64,000 bases of DNA from Acinetobacter sp. LoGeW2-3 (lineage in GTDB: Bacteria; Pseudomonadota; Gammaproteobacteria; Pseudomonadales; Moraxellaceae): assembly GCF_002688565.1 (NCBI RefSeq), contig NZ_CP024011.1, forward strand, positions 1,488,001-1,552,000, written 5' to 3'. Positions 17,572 to 26,014 of the stretch are shown here, piece after piece. Position numbers and translations under genes: made by a program. Within the stretch, counting starts at the first letter, position 1; every line of letters starts with the position of its first letter. Below the pieces are notes generated by a model, which saw only the letters and a program-made list of their open reading frames with translations, had not been told where the DNA came from and did no database searches.

Positions 17572-18135
17572 TTAGATCACGCCACAGGCAATACGGTCAC
17601 CGCCACCGCCAAGTGGTTTAGGTGAATCGGAATAGTTATCGCCACCGGCATGAACCATAATGGCACGGTCTTGAACATCAGCCAGTTTCAAACGTGGTGC
17701 AACCACAGTCACTTTAGCAGTACCATCTGCTGCTACTTTCAATGTTGGCAAGTCACCCAAGTGACCGCTCATTGGCGTACCGTGATTCGGTGATTGGTTT
17801 ATATTCAGGTGACCACCAGCAGCAATTGCAGCACCTACTTTTCCGTCTTTTTCAGCTGGGTCGCATGAACCATTTTCGTGGATATGGAAACCACGTTCAC
17901 CCGCAGGCAAACCGCTTAAATTGGTGCGAATTACCAAACCTGCCGGACTATCAGCCAGGTAAACCATACCAATGGACTGACCAACACCTTGTGGTGATAC
18001 GGCATTCACCGTAACTGCTTTCATATTGTCGATACTTGGTTGGGTAGAGGAAGTTGCACAACCGGTGAACAGTGCAGCGCTGATCACACCGAGTGCGGAT
18101 AACTTGAACATCGATGACTTAAACAATGAAGACAT
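17572..18135 (-). CDS. sodC: Periplasmic Cu/Zn superoxide dismutase (lipoprotein)
   Basis: 187 residues from ATG 18135, chosen because GGGAT lies eight bases upstream; an ATG at 18150 is poorer. A lipobox LFTGC sits near residue 25, so the enzyme is membrane-anchored in the periplasm. The family motifs are intact: GFHIHENGSCDP (copper His and disulfide Cys), GGHLN, the zinc-loop HGTPMSGHLGDLP, MVHAGGDN and the closing GGGGDRIACGVI. It removes superoxide outside the cytoplasm. A single gene with its own terminator. Confidence 0.95.
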   Translation of the reverse strand: MSSLFKSSMFKLSALGVISAALFTGCATSSTQPSIDNMKAVTVNAVSPQGVGQSIGMVYLADSPAGLVIRTNLSGLPAGERGFHIHENGSCDPAEKDGKVGAAIAAGGHLNINQSPNHGTPMSGHLGDLPTLKVAADGTAKVTVVAPRLKLADVQDRAIMVHAGGDNYSDSPKPLGGGGDRIACGVI

Positions 18136-18262
18136 GATTTGGCATCCCATACTTATTTTGATTATGTGCCTTCATTGAAACAGACAATTTTCGGCAATTC
18201 TATATAGATGAATTACTTAAATGTTTTAGCTTTGTAATCCTAGTAAGACTTGGCGACATCAT

Positions 18263-19405
18263 TTAAAGCGGAGATGTTGGCGGAGGATCTTTCTTTTCTT
18301 CTTCCAGATCATAAGCCATGGTGGCTTTCGGCATCATCAATGGTTCATGTTGGTTATTTTCATGTAGCCATTCACGCCAGATTGCCAACAATACCGCCAG
18401 AATCACTGGACCGATAAACACACCAATCAGACCAAAGCTGGCAATACCACCCAGTACACCAAACATGATCAGCAGGAATGGGATCTGGGTTGCACCGGAA
18501 ATCACCAATGGACGAATCACGTTATCTGCAGTACTCACGATACATACGCCCCATGCCATCACGCCGATTGCTTCAATGGTCTGACCTTGTGAAAATAGCC
18601 AGAGTGATACTGCGCCATAGGCCATTGGCGGGCCAAACGGAATCAGGGCGAATATAAAGGTGATAATGGTGAGTACCATGGGGTTCGGCACGCCCGCGAC
18701 AAAGTAACTCACGCCAGCCAGCAATGCCTGTGCAATCGCTGTCAAACCAACACCATAGACCACGGCACGCGTGGTGTCAGAAATGGTATCCAGATAATGA
18801 TGCACACGTGGACCGATGACTTTTTCTAGCGCTTTACTCACCTGCTTCAGGATGATTTCACCATCGCGATAGAAGAAAAACAACGACATCATCGCAAAAG
18901 TCAATTTAATTAGGTTTTTGCTGATCTCATTAAATAGGACTTTACCGTAGTTCAGATGTCCCTGAATCCAGATCGAAACATTTTGGGCAATACTGTTCGG
19001 GTCGTTATTGATGTCACGTAAGGTACGAGAAATTTCCTTACCCACAATCGGCAGGTTACGAATAAAGTCTGGAACAGTCAGATGGCCAGAAAAGACCTGT
19101 TTCTGCAATTCGAAATACAGGTTGCGACCTTCATGTTGTAGCAAGAAAATGGCAAAGGTCAGCGGAATACCAACTACCAACGTCACCATCAGCATCATGA
19201 TAATCGCACTCAGGTTCGGTCTTGATCCAACAGAGCGCTTGATGGACTGATACAGCGGCCAGGTCATATAGGCAATAATGGCTGCCCAAACGACAGGTAC
19301 AATAAAGTATTTGAGGACATTAAAACTCAAATAAAGCAGGATAAAAAACAATCCGAACAGTAAAACTTTTTGTATTGTTGGCGCGTATTGTTGCACTGAA
19401 TTCAA
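18263..19405 (-). CDS. AI-2E family (PerM/TqsA-like) transporter
   Basis: 380 residues from a TTG at 19405 preceded by AAGGAA; the open frame runs 20 codons further to ATG 19465, but that part lacks a ribosome site and looks non-coding. Eight hydrophobic segments in the 2+2+4 arrangement of the family, with VVWAAIIAYMTWPLYQSI near the N-terminus and the late FGVLGGIASFGLIGVFIGPV block. It ends in a Pro-rich cytosolic tail KKDPPPTSPL. Family members include the AI-2 exporter TqsA and several Na+/H+ antiporters. The substrate here is unknown. Confidence 0.85.
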   Translation of the reverse strand: MNSVQQYAPTIQKVLLFGLFFILLYLSFNVLKYFIVPVVWAAIIAYMTWPLYQSIKRSVGSRPNLSAIIMMLMVTLVVGIPLTFAIFLLQHEGRNLYFELQKQVFSGHLTVPDFIRNLPIVGKEISRTLRDINNDPNSIAQNVSIWIQGHLNYGKVLFNEISKNLIKLTFAMMSLFFFYRDGEIILKQVSKALEKVIGPRVHHYLDTISDTTRAVVYGVGLTAIAQALLAGVSYFVAGVPNPMVLTIITFIFALIPFGPPMAYGAVSLWLFSQGQTIEAIGVMAWGVCIVSTADNVIRPLVISGATQIPFLLIMFGVLGGIASFGLIGVFIGPVILAVLLAIWREWLHENNQHEPLMMPKATMAYDLEEEKKDPPPTSPL

Positions 19406-19522
19406 TGACTCATTCCTTAGGTCTGTCAGGCATATTAACTGAAAAAAAGCCGGGCGAAAACGCACACTGACAAAGTTATACGGATTCTTTTATAACAAAG
19501 AAAGATATAGCGCGCTGTGGAT

Positions 19523-20167
19523 TTAGAACCACTGGGTTGGATCATCGATAATGGCATTTAATACAGGTTGCCATTGTTCCTGCATTTCGCGGTACATTTT
19601 TTGTGGTTTATCGAAGATCGACAGACCTTGCATCGCCAGACGTCCATACGGTGCACGCTCAGCAATCCAGGCCACCGGTTGCTGTTCAATCCGGTCAAAG
19701 AACTGCTGGATTTCCTGATTGGATGCTGCATTGGGGCGGGTACGATTGGCCAGAAGCAGAATCTGGACTTTGCCTTTGCGAATTCGCTTGATCTCCTGAA
19801 GATGTTTCAGGAAGCGTCGGGTCGAATCGATATCAAAGAATGAAGGCTGTAAGGGAATAATAATGGCATGTGCTTCACTGACCAATTGTTCTGCATGGTC
19901 ACCATTCAACGCACCCGGAGCATCAATGATCAGATATTCGATTTTCTTCGGCGCATCGCCAATAGATTTGGCACTACGCCAGTCTAGACTCTGGATGGGT
20001 GCGGCATTTTCAGGACGATGTTTTAGCCATTGCAGCGCAGATTTCTGGTTGTCGGCATCAGCAAGCGCAACCTTGTAGCCTTTTTGGGCCAGTGCTGACG
20101 CCAGACTGATGGCAGTCATTGTCTTGCCACAACCGCCTTTCTGATTGGCAACTAAAATCGTTTTCAT
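19523..20167 (-). CDS. Orphan ParA/MinD-type ATPase
   Basis: 214 residues from ATG 20167. Deviant Walker A KGGCGKT at residues 9-15 (ANQKGGCGKTMTAISLA), the switch I ADADNQKSAL, Walker B-like LIIDAPG and the C-terminal LLANRTRPN segment. ParA-type ATPases position chromosomes, plasmids or large protein complexes on the nucleoid or membrane. No parB-like gene or parS-like repeat is next to it, so this is probably not the chromosome partition locus. It is followed by the AI-2E gene and is divergent from the nuclease-like gene at 20292. Confidence 0.85.
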   Translation of the reverse strand: MKTILVANQKGGCGKTMTAISLASALAQKGYKVALADADNQKSALQWLKHRPENAAPIQSLDWRSAKSIGDAPKKIEYLIIDAPGALNGDHAEQLVSEAHAIIIPLQPSFFDIDSTRRFLKHLQEIKRIRKGKVQILLLANRTRPNAASNQEIQQFFDRIEQQPVAWIAERAPYGRLAMQGLSIFDKPQKMYREMQEQWQPVLNAIIDDPTQWF

Positions 20168-20291
20168 GAGTCGGGATGATTTCTTTTTGTACACTGCTAG
20201 CATATCATTCTTTACAGGCCGGCAGATGGCAGAAAACCTCGACTTCAGTCGAATCTACCCATAACTTAAGTAGCAAATTAAGGAAGATTGA

Positions 20292-20768
20292 ATGTCCATA
20301 TGGATGGCGATGTTAATAGGGGCATGTATCGGGATTGTACTGACCACCCTGATTCTGGGACAAAGCCGTAATGGCCGGATTAAGGCAGAATATGAGCAGT
20401 ACATTGCCGAGCTTGAACTAGAACATCAGCAGGCACTAACTGCAGCTCAAAAGCGTAGCGTGAACACTAGCCGTGCCGTGCTTAAGGGGAAAATGGCCGA
20501 GCAGTTAGCCCCGATCATGCCTGAGTTTCAGTATTTACCGAGTGATGCCAAGTTCTTGGGTGACCCGGTGGATTATGTGGTCTTTGATGGCTATACCGAT
20601 TTTCGTGATGGTGATGGTCTGGCCGAAGATATTGAAGTGGTACTGATTGATATCAAGAGTGGCGGGGCACGACTGACCAAAGGGCAGCAGGCGATTGCCC
20701 GGGCGATTCAGGAAGGGCGGGTGCGCTTTGAAACCATCCGCATCGACTTTGAAGAATTTGAGGATTAG
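20292..20768 (+). CDS. Membrane-anchored Holliday-junction-resolvase-like nuclease (PF10107 type)
   Basis: 158 residues. One N-terminal membrane helix (5-22), a charged coiled-coil linker (about 25-65), then a small nuclease-like domain. The PD-(D/E)xK pattern is visible as GDPVDYVVFDG (around 89-99) and VVLIDIKSGGARLTKGQQAI (around 116-135). I recall this arrangement as the family annotated as endonuclease distantly related to archaeal Holliday junction resolvases. The activity is unproven. AAGGAAGATTG provides the ribosome site. The next gene follows after 11 bases. Confidence 0.8.
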   Translation: MSIWMAMLIGACIGIVLTTLILGQSRNGRIKAEYEQYIAELELEHQQALTAAQKRSVNTSRAVLKGKMAEQLAPIMPEFQYLPSDAKFLGDPVDYVVFDGYTDFRDGDGLAEDIEVVLIDIKSGGARLTKGQQAIARAIQEGRVRFETIRIDFEEFED

Positions 20769-20779
20769 GAAAATGTCGT

Positions 20780-21358
20780 ATGGATAAGTTACTGATCACG
20801 GCAGCATTGTTCGCGCTTGGCGTCTGGATCTGGTCGGAGTATTTTCGTGCCATTCCACATTTGGAAGAAAGTGGTGTGCTCAAGAATTTCAAGGTGGAAT
20901 CGGTGCAGCCTGTTTCAGCAACTTATATGGTTTTGGATAAGTCTTTTATCAAGCCAGACCGTCGTGTTTTGCATCAGGCCAGTCCCTTCGTTGGCAGTTT
21001 TAATGATCTGGCTTATGTCAGTAACATTGATGTCTTGCTTACCACTCAGCCTTTGCCAGATATGCAAGCGGAACTGGAGCTGGATAAGCCGAAACGCTGC
21101 TTTCAGATTGAAGGCGCAATCAATAATGCAGAGCAGGAAACAATTAAAACTCATGTACAACATTTTAGCCTGATTGCGGCCAATGAAAATATTGCCAATC
21201 TAATCCGCCGTCTGAAATCAGGACAGCAGGTTCATCTTCAAGGTGACATTGTCTCAGTTCATTCCGGGACTACAGGCCAGGCTTTTCACGCAGGAACTGG
21301 ATCGAAACATCGTGCGCAATGTCAGATGCTGAAAGTGACATCTATTCAGATTCAATAA
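20780..21358 (+). CDS. Membrane-anchored protein of unknown function, paralogue of 22192-22758
   Basis: 192 residues with one N-terminal membrane helix (3-19) and a periplasmic remainder. Residues 129-160 (HFSLIAANENIANLIRRLKSG, then QQVHLQGDIVSV) line up by eye with 120-150 of the protein at 22192-22758 (MHIIPANPQIAKAIKQVKRG, then DLVRLKGELVEV), and both end with a Cys-containing strand leading to V(T/S)SIQ. The V-x-L-x-G-(D/E)-(I/L)-V pattern suggests a small beta-barrel. No name for the family comes to mind. Probably co-transcribed with the nuclease-like gene 11 bases upstream. Confidence 0.75.
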   Translation: MDKLLITAALFALGVWIWSEYFRAIPHLEESGVLKNFKVESVQPVSATYMVLDKSFIKPDRRVLHQASPFVGSFNDLAYVSNIDVLLTTQPLPDMQAELELDKPKRCFQIEGAINNAEQETIKTHVQHFSLIAANENIANLIRRLKSGQQVHLQGDIVSVHSGTTGQAFHAGTGSKHRAQCQMLKVTSIQIQ

Positions 21359-21384
21359 TATTATTTAATTTCATATTTAATGCC

Positions 21385-22011
21385 TTAAGCAGGCTTACGT
21401 GCTCGAGCCAGCAGCATGCGCTGTCCAATACTTGGAATACCCGCAGCATCAACATATTTTACTTCATCCAGTTCAAAACCGGCTTCGAGTAAGGCAGTTT
21501 CAATATCCCGATCAAGATGGCATCCATCTGCGACTTTTTTCTGAATTGAGGTTAGTAAATGCTGTAAGCGTTGCACATTTAGATTCTGCCGATTAAGTAC
21601 ATGTTCCACCACATGCAAAGTCCCGCCCGGAATCAGTACCCGATAAATTTCCTTCAGGCTCTGATGCAGATCAGGGATGCTACATAAAGTCCAAGTCGAA
21701 ACCACATTTTCCAACTGATCACGATCAAAAGGCAGTGCTTCGGCACTGGCAAGAATATGCTCAACTAAAAAGGGTGCAGACCGAATCCGTTCTTTTCCTA
21801 GTTTAAAAATCTCGGTACTGGGTTCTAAGGCATAGACAGTATTTACGCCTTGATAGAAGGGCAGATTCAGCCCGGTACCAAAGCCGATTTCTAGAACGTC
21901 GCCAGAAACGCCAAGCAGTAATTCACGGCGCAGATCCATCAGTGATGCAGTTTGCATGACCTGATTCAGCAGGTGTGGAAAAATGTGTTTTTGATAAAAT
22001 TTATACAGCAT
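21385..22011 (-). CDS. Class I SAM-dependent methyltransferase (METTL7-like)
   Basis: 208 residues from ATG 22011; the frame is open 36 codons further, but that stretch is not protein-like. SAM-binding motif I DVLEIGFGTGLNLPFY, acidic motif II in TVYALEPS, motif post-I ASAEALPFD and motif III VLIPGGTLHVVEHV. The PHLLNQVMQTASLMDLRREL start is typical of the phosphatidylethanolamine/thiol-methyltransferase-like METTL7 group. The substrate is unknown. It lies between two paralogous unknown genes and runs against both. Confidence 0.85.
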   Translation of the reverse strand: MLYKFYQKHIFPHLLNQVMQTASLMDLRRELLLGVSGDVLEIGFGTGLNLPFYQGVNTVYALEPSTEIFKLGKERIRSAPFLVEHILASAEALPFDRDQLENVVSTWTLCSIPDLHQSLKEIYRVLIPGGTLHVVEHVLNRQNLNVQRLQHLLTSIQKKVADGCHLDRDIETALLEAGFELDEVKYVDAAGIPSIGQRMLLARARKPA

Positions 22012-22191
22012 AATTCTAAATTCGATTTGTTGCTGGACTAGGCTTAGCTTAACTGAAAATATCCTAGAAAATGTAATTTTCAGTGCGACTAATTCGCAGC
22101 ACATTGTTACCAATTTCAACTATTTCCTTCACAAGTTCGCGCTAAGATAGTTGGAAAACAGATGAACTGAGAAGATTGGAATAATAGCAAG

Positions 22192-22758
22192 ATGATGTTG
22201 AAAAGCATGAAGCATATTGCCCTGTGTCTGGGCCTGATGTTACCGGTGCTGTCACAGGCATCCATAGAGCATAATATCGCCAAAGGCTTGCCACCTGTGG
22301 CAAAAGGTCAGTCAATTTCGGTATTGCAGCCATTTAAAGGTGACTTCCGGATTTTGGGTTCAAAAATTTATAACAATGATCCGCAAGCCAAGTTTTCTCC
22401 GATCGATTATGCGGTGAGTTGGGGACTGTTTGCTGAGCCGGAAATTGCCCGTCATATCACGGTGAATCAGTATGACCGTTATCTGAACTGGAAAATGGAT
22501 CGTCTGCCGGTGCCAAAAGCGCAGGCCATGCAGATGGTATCCAATATGCACATCATTCCTGCTAATCCTCAAATTGCTAAAGCGATTAAACAGGTGAAGC
22601 GTGGCGATTTGGTACGCTTGAAAGGCGAGCTGGTTGAAGTACGTGATAAAGATCTGGTCTGGACGTCTTCACTGACCCCGACAGATACCGGCGATGGTGC
22701 CTGTGAAGTGTTCCGTGTTAGTTCGATCCAATGGATTGAGAAAGTACAGCGTAGTTAA
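22192..22758 (+). CDS. Secreted protein of unknown function, paralogue of 20780-21358
   Basis: 188 residues with an apparent Sec signal (about 1-23, LPVLSQAS), so periplasmic; ATG 22195 or 22207 could also be the start. Middle part has VSWGLFAEPEIARHITVNQYDRYLNW, here noted by its ends VSWGLF and RYLNW. The C-terminal half (120-150 and 171-181) matches the protein at 20780-21358, including MHIIPAN, KRGDLVRLKGELVEV and CEVFRVSSIQW. A single Cys171 is shared in position with the paralogue. The family appears conserved but unnamed to me. Confidence 0.75.
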   Translation: MMLKSMKHIALCLGLMLPVLSQASIEHNIAKGLPPVAKGQSISVLQPFKGDFRILGSKIYNNDPQAKFSPIDYAVSWGLFAEPEIARHITVNQYDRYLNWKMDRLPVPKAQAMQMVSNMHIIPANPQIAKAIKQVKRGDLVRLKGELVEVRDKDLVWTSSLTPTDTGDGACEVFRVSSIQWIEKVQRS

Positions 22759-22796
22759 TTATAGAGAAGCTTATTCACTGCCTACTATAGAAAAGA

Positions 22797-22820
22797 AAAA
22801 CCGCTCAAAAGAGCGGTTTT
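22797..22820. terminator. Bidirectional intrinsic terminator
   Basis: AAAACCGCTC-AAAA-GAGCGGTTTT, a perfect ten-base stem between the convergent genes at 22192 and 22841. Confidence 0.9.
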
Positions 22821-22840
22821 CTTATGGCTTGGTGTAGCAC

Positions 22841-23173
22841 TTATTTAGCAGTCAGTGCTTCGCCTTCAAACTGGATACCATCCCAGCCATTAATCATGAA
22901 CTGACGGATATTCTGATGATCAGTCGCTTCAGGCGTTGCCAGTACTACTACATAGTGTTCAGCAAACAGGCTTAGCGTTTGTGCCTGATCTAAATCATTC
23001 AGTTTTGCAAAAGAAAATACTTTGGCACTGCCTTGGTTTTCAGTTGCCGCATTGGCTTGTTTACCATTTTTAAATGCAGTTGGTGTGTGCTGATAGCGTG
23101 CATCAATGAATGCGATTACATCAGCAAATTTTGCTTCGCCAGCAGCCAATTGAGCCAGTAATTCCTGAGCCAT
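22841..23173 (-). CDS. HopJ family protein
   Basis: 110 residues matching the HopJ type III effector family pattern: an IDARYQHTPTAFKNG block near residues 23-37, then GSAKVFSFAKL and the LFAEHYVVVLATPEATDHQNIRQFM region (quoted here by parts LFAEHY and NIRQFM). Despite the family name, such proteins are common in environmental bacteria without a type III secretion system, and nothing nearby suggests secretion. Cytosolic, function unknown. Confidence 0.82.
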   Translation of the reverse strand: MAQELLAQLAAGEAKFADVIAFIDARYQHTPTAFKNGKQANAATENQGSAKVFSFAKLNDLDQAQTLSLFAEHYVVVLATPEATDHQNIRQFMINGWDGIQFEGEALTAK

Positions 23174-23340
23174 GTACTTTCCCTCTAGAACTTAAATAAA
23201 TTTGAATGGCGTCGAATATACCAATTTTTTGGCAAAGATCCATGTTCATTGTGCAATTTTAGGTGCATGATGTTATTCATTATTCTCGTCTAGCATAATG
23301 GCTGGCGATGTATTTAAGATTGAATGATGACGGAGAGGAC

Positions 23341-23721
23341 ATGAACTGGCTTTTAGTGGCAATAGGCGGCGCGATCGGGGCGACACTGCGTTATGGAACA
23401 GGCATGCTAATCGCCAAGCCGCAGATGGTATTTCCTTGGCCAACCTGGTGGATCAACATCATTGGCTGTCTATGTGCTGGTATTTTCTTTGCCTTTAGCC
23501 AGAAATATAGTTTCCTGCAAAATGAAGCACGATTGCTGTTGATGGTAGGAATCTTGGGTGGCTTTACTACTTTTTCCAGTTTTGGCCTAGAGACCTTTCA
23601 GTTACTTAAACAGGGAGCGGTAACTATCGCTGTGAGTTATGTCGTATCTAGTGTGGTTGTTGGTGTGCTAATGCTCGGGATCGGTTTCTATCTGACTCAG
23701 CTGGCTTTAGCGCAGGCATAA
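23341..23721 (+). CDS. crcB: Fluoride channel CrcB/Fluc
   Basis: 126 residues from ATG 23341, preceded by GGAGAGGAC; the longer frame from 23308 is not needed. Four hydrophobic segments with the Fluc hallmarks GGAIGATLRYG near the start, TWWINIIGCLCAG in TM2 and GGFTTFSSFGLE in TM3 (the break with phenylalanines that lines the pore). It lets fluoride leave the cell as a dual-topology dimer. The bases upstream (GGCGATG ... TGATGACGG) recall the fluoride riboswitch but lack its pairing; see rejected items. Confidence 0.93.
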   Translation: MNWLLVAIGGAIGATLRYGTGMLIAKPQMVFPWPTWWINIIGCLCAGIFFAFSQKYSFLQNEARLLLMVGILGGFTTFSSFGLETFQLLKQGAVTIAVSYVVSSVVVGVLMLGIGFYLTQLALAQA

Positions 23722-23751
23722 AAAGTCAGGAAATTAGGGAGATTTCCTGAC
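23720..23751 (-). terminator. Terminator after rpmE2
   Basis: GTCAGGAAAT (23725-23734) / ATTTCCTGAC (23742-23751), perfect ten-base stem, with the A-run on the left acting as U-tract for minus-strand transcription. It overlaps the crcB stop codon region. Confidence 0.8.
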
Positions 23752-23784
23752 AATCGAGGTATTTAGAAAAGAGACCTTTAAGAT

Positions 23785-24036
23785 TTAGCCACGTTTGAAG
23801 CGTGCAAAACGTTTGTTGAAGCTTGCTACACGGCCTTCATTACTGGTTTGACGCTGCTCACCGGTATAGAAGGGATGAGATGCACTTGAAATATCGAGAG
23901 TGACGTAAGGATAGGTCTTGCCTTCAAATTCACGGGTTTGACTCGAATTCATGGTGCTGCCAATTACAAAATAAACATCGGCATTGGTGTCATGAAATAA
24001 CACTTCACGATACTCTGGATGGATATCTGAACGCAT
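23785..24036 (-). CDS. rpmE2: Zinc-independent 50S ribosomal protein L31 type B
   Basis: 83 residues from ATG 24036, which has AAGGTG six bases upstream; a GTG at 24045 is less likely. [20 protein letters not shown] start, [19 protein letters not shown] block and the basic end [10 protein letters not shown]. The four Cys of zinc-binding L31 are absent, so this is the C-minus paralogue that replaces the zinc form when zinc is scarce and frees zinc for other uses. A perfect Zur palindrome lies 44 bases upstream (24080-24094). Confidence 0.94.
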   Translation of the reverse strand: MRSDIHPEYREVLFHDTNADVYFVIGSTMNSSQTREFEGKTYPYVTLDISSASHPFYTGEQRQTSNEGRVASFNKRFARFKRG

Positions 24037-24079
24037 ATTTTTCACCTTGCTTGAACAACAATGATTAGATTAATTGTTA

Positions 24080-24094
24080 TGTTATAATATAACA
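24080..24094. promoter_or_regulatory. Zur operator in the rpmE2 promoter
   Basis: TGTTATAATATAACA, a perfect 7-1-7 palindrome that equals the core of the gammaproteobacterial Zur consensus (TGTTATANTATAACA). It is placed where it would overlap the rpmE2 promoter. Zur with zinc would repress the gene, consistent with the C-minus L31 product. Confidence 0.88.
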
Positions 24095-24154
24095 ATATTA
24101 TTTTCAATATAAGCTCGGTTACGATCTGTATCTAGGCGTGATTCTTATTAAAGC

Positions 24155-25453
24155 TTAAGCACGTTTCGGTACCAGCTCTTCAAAGACATCACTCAAGTCA
24201 TCTTTAACTTTCAAATGAATCAGGTTCCAGTATTGTCCAGAAATGGTCCGGTTCACCATTAACGTATCTGGAGAGGGCTTAAATACATCCCAATATTTTA
24301 AGGATGGTTTAATCAATTCCATACCATCATGATGTGCCGAGTTTTCCTCAAAATCATAATAACCATTCAGTGGACGTAACAACACTTCCAGCCATTGTTC
24401 ATATAATTCTTGAGGGAATTTGCCCAGTTCTGTAAGTGATTTGAGTGAGTCTAACTGCTGCTCAATCATCGGGATATTCTGTTCCCGAGCGGCATGGACT
24501 AACTCTCTAAAATGACCAATCACCTCTGTAGATAAAGTTTTCACGCCACCGAAATCATAAATAATGACAGTGCCATCTTCACGGAAGGCGAAGTTACCCG
24601 GATGTGGGTCACAGTGGAAACGGCGCAAATAGAAAATTTCCTGACCTATGGCACGAAACAGGCGACGCCCTAAATCATTACGAATTTCCAATGGCCAGGT
24701 GCTGGCAGTTTCAATGCTTTCACCATGTTCCAGACTTAGGGTCAGAATATGGCGGGATGAATAATCCGGATAAACTTGCGGAATCATAATTTTGCTATCC
24801 AGGGTTTCGTGGAAAGCACGGGCTACATCCAGATTCTGGGCTTCGATCTCATAGTTCAGCTCATCGTCCAGACTATGCTGGATTTCCTTAAACAGCTGAT
24901 CTTGCAGTTTACGGTCAATTTTCAATACGCCCATTAGACGTAGTGCCAGACGAACCTGTTTCAGGTCGCTTTCACAGGCTTCTTCCACACCCGGATATTG
25001 CACCTTGACCACGACTTGCTGACCATTCGGTAAGGTGGCTTTGTGCACCTGACCAATCGAGGCAGCTGCAAAAGGTTTAGGTTCAAAATCCTGGAAAATC
25101 TGTTCTAGTGGTTTACCGAGTTCTTTTTCGACCTGGGCTTTGATCACATTAAATGGCATAGCTGGCGCCTGACGTTGCAGCTTAGAAATGGCACGTGCCA
25201 CTTCAGGCGGGAAAATGTCTTTATATTGAGAGGCGATCTGACCCACTTTCATTACCGCGCCTTTCATTTCTCCCAGAGTGTCAGCAATCTGCACGCCAAT
25301 GTCCTGAAAAAGTTTGCTGCGCGATGCATTTTTCTGCTCTTCGTCGGCAGTTAAATTTTTAATAGAATTTGATAGTGTTTTGCTGGCGATACTTGCTGTC
25401 ATACCGGCAAGTTTCATAAAGCGACGACCGGGTGTGCTAGCCGTTTTTGCCAT
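24155..25453 (-). CDS. ABC1/UbiB-family atypical kinase
   Basis: 432 residues. ABC1 signature GEMKGAVMKVGQIASQ (KxGQ) near residues 61-76, the Ala-rich nucleotide loop FAAASIGQVHKA, the ATP Lys in VVVKVQYPG, the Asp/Asn catalytic region HCDPHPGNF and IYDFGG. No transmembrane pair is seen at the C-terminus, unlike UbiB itself, so this is a soluble ADCK-like relative. Members bind ATP and affect ubiquinone or lipid metabolism. The target is unknown. Confidence 0.88.
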   Translation of the reverse strand: MAKTASTPGRRFMKLAGMTASIASKTLSNSIKNLTADEEQKNASRSKLFQDIGVQIADTLGEMKGAVMKVGQIASQYKDIFPPEVARAISKLQRQAPAMPFNVIKAQVEKELGKPLEQIFQDFEPKPFAAASIGQVHKATLPNGQQVVVKVQYPGVEEACESDLKQVRLALRLMGVLKIDRKLQDQLFKEIQHSLDDELNYEIEAQNLDVARAFHETLDSKIMIPQVYPDYSSRHILTLSLEHGESIETASTWPLEIRNDLGRRLFRAIGQEIFYLRRFHCDPHPGNFAFREDGTVIIYDFGGVKTLSTEVIGHFRELVHAAREQNIPMIEQQLDSLKSLTELGKFPQELYEQWLEVLLRPLNGYYDFEENSAHHDGMELIKPSLKYWDVFKPSPDTLMVNRTISGQYWNLIHLKVKDDLSDVFEELVPKRA

Positions 25454-25709
25454 GCGGAATTCCTCAAAATCATCTTTTTAATACTGCCTTTGATCATAGG
25501 TGACAAAGGCGTAAATGCCTATAACTAATTGTAGAGGTTGTGTTGCCAGGTCAATCTCATGCTTCACAATTCCTTCAAAAGTCTTCCAAAAACTATGCCA
25601 ATCCAGCTTTAGTTTCGTTATAAGTATTGATTAGGCTGAATATTCATTTTGATTTTTTATATATTGATGGGATTAGAATAGTCAGCATTGTTTAAGCTAA
25701 GACTATTTC

Positions 25710-25925
25710 ATGAAAGTTTATCGTTATTTTACCGGCAAGGATGATGTGCATTTTTGTGCCAGAGTCACCAAGGCATTGAATGAAGGTTATGAGCTGTATG
25801 GCTCACCCACCATGACTTTTAATGGTACGGATGTGATTGTGGGGCAGGTGGTGATTAAAGAAGTAGCAGATGAGTCGGAGATTCCGCAGGGCTTAAAGGA
25901 TGCAATATCGGCAGGTCAATCTTGA
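25710..25925 (+). CDS. DUF1737 small protein
   Basis: 71 residues: MKVYRYFTGKDDVHFCARVTKAL at the start, then EGYELYGSPTM and IVGQVVIKEV, the DUF1737 pattern (RV..AL..GW.LyGsP..). Such proteins are small, soluble and uncharacterised. It stands alone; 25454-25709 upstream has no gene and no clear regulatory site. Confidence 0.8.
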   Translation: MKVYRYFTGKDDVHFCARVTKALNEGYELYGSPTMTFNGTDVIVGQVVIKEVADESEIPQGLKDAISAGQS

Positions 25926-25990
25926 TTGGGTTGATTTCAGCACGGCCGCATATTGTTATTAGGGTTTTGATATTAGCGTGTAGGCTTGAT

Positions 25991-26014
25991 TTACTTTTGA
26001 CGGGGCAAAAGTAA
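25991..26014. repeat. Short inverted repeat TTACTTTTG / CAAAAGTAA
   Basis: Nine-base perfect arms around a six-base loop ACGGGG. It lies in the gap between the DUF1737 gene and abeM, within a segment (25975-26020) whose words (ACGGGGCAAAAGTAACAAAAC) I recall as recurrent intergenic sequence in proteobacteria. Possible terminator-like or REP-like remnant; no T-run follows. Confidence 0.5.

Noticed and set aside
22841..23173. HopJ as a true type III effector
   Set aside because: No type III secretion genes, chaperone or N-terminal export signal nearby; the family is common in bacteria without such a system.
23296..23341. Possible fluoride riboswitch before crcB (GGCGATG ... TGATGACGG)
   Set aside because: The words resemble the conserved ends of the crcB RNA, but the stretch is too short and lacks the CGCC pairing partner and the internal stem needed for the pseudoknot fold.
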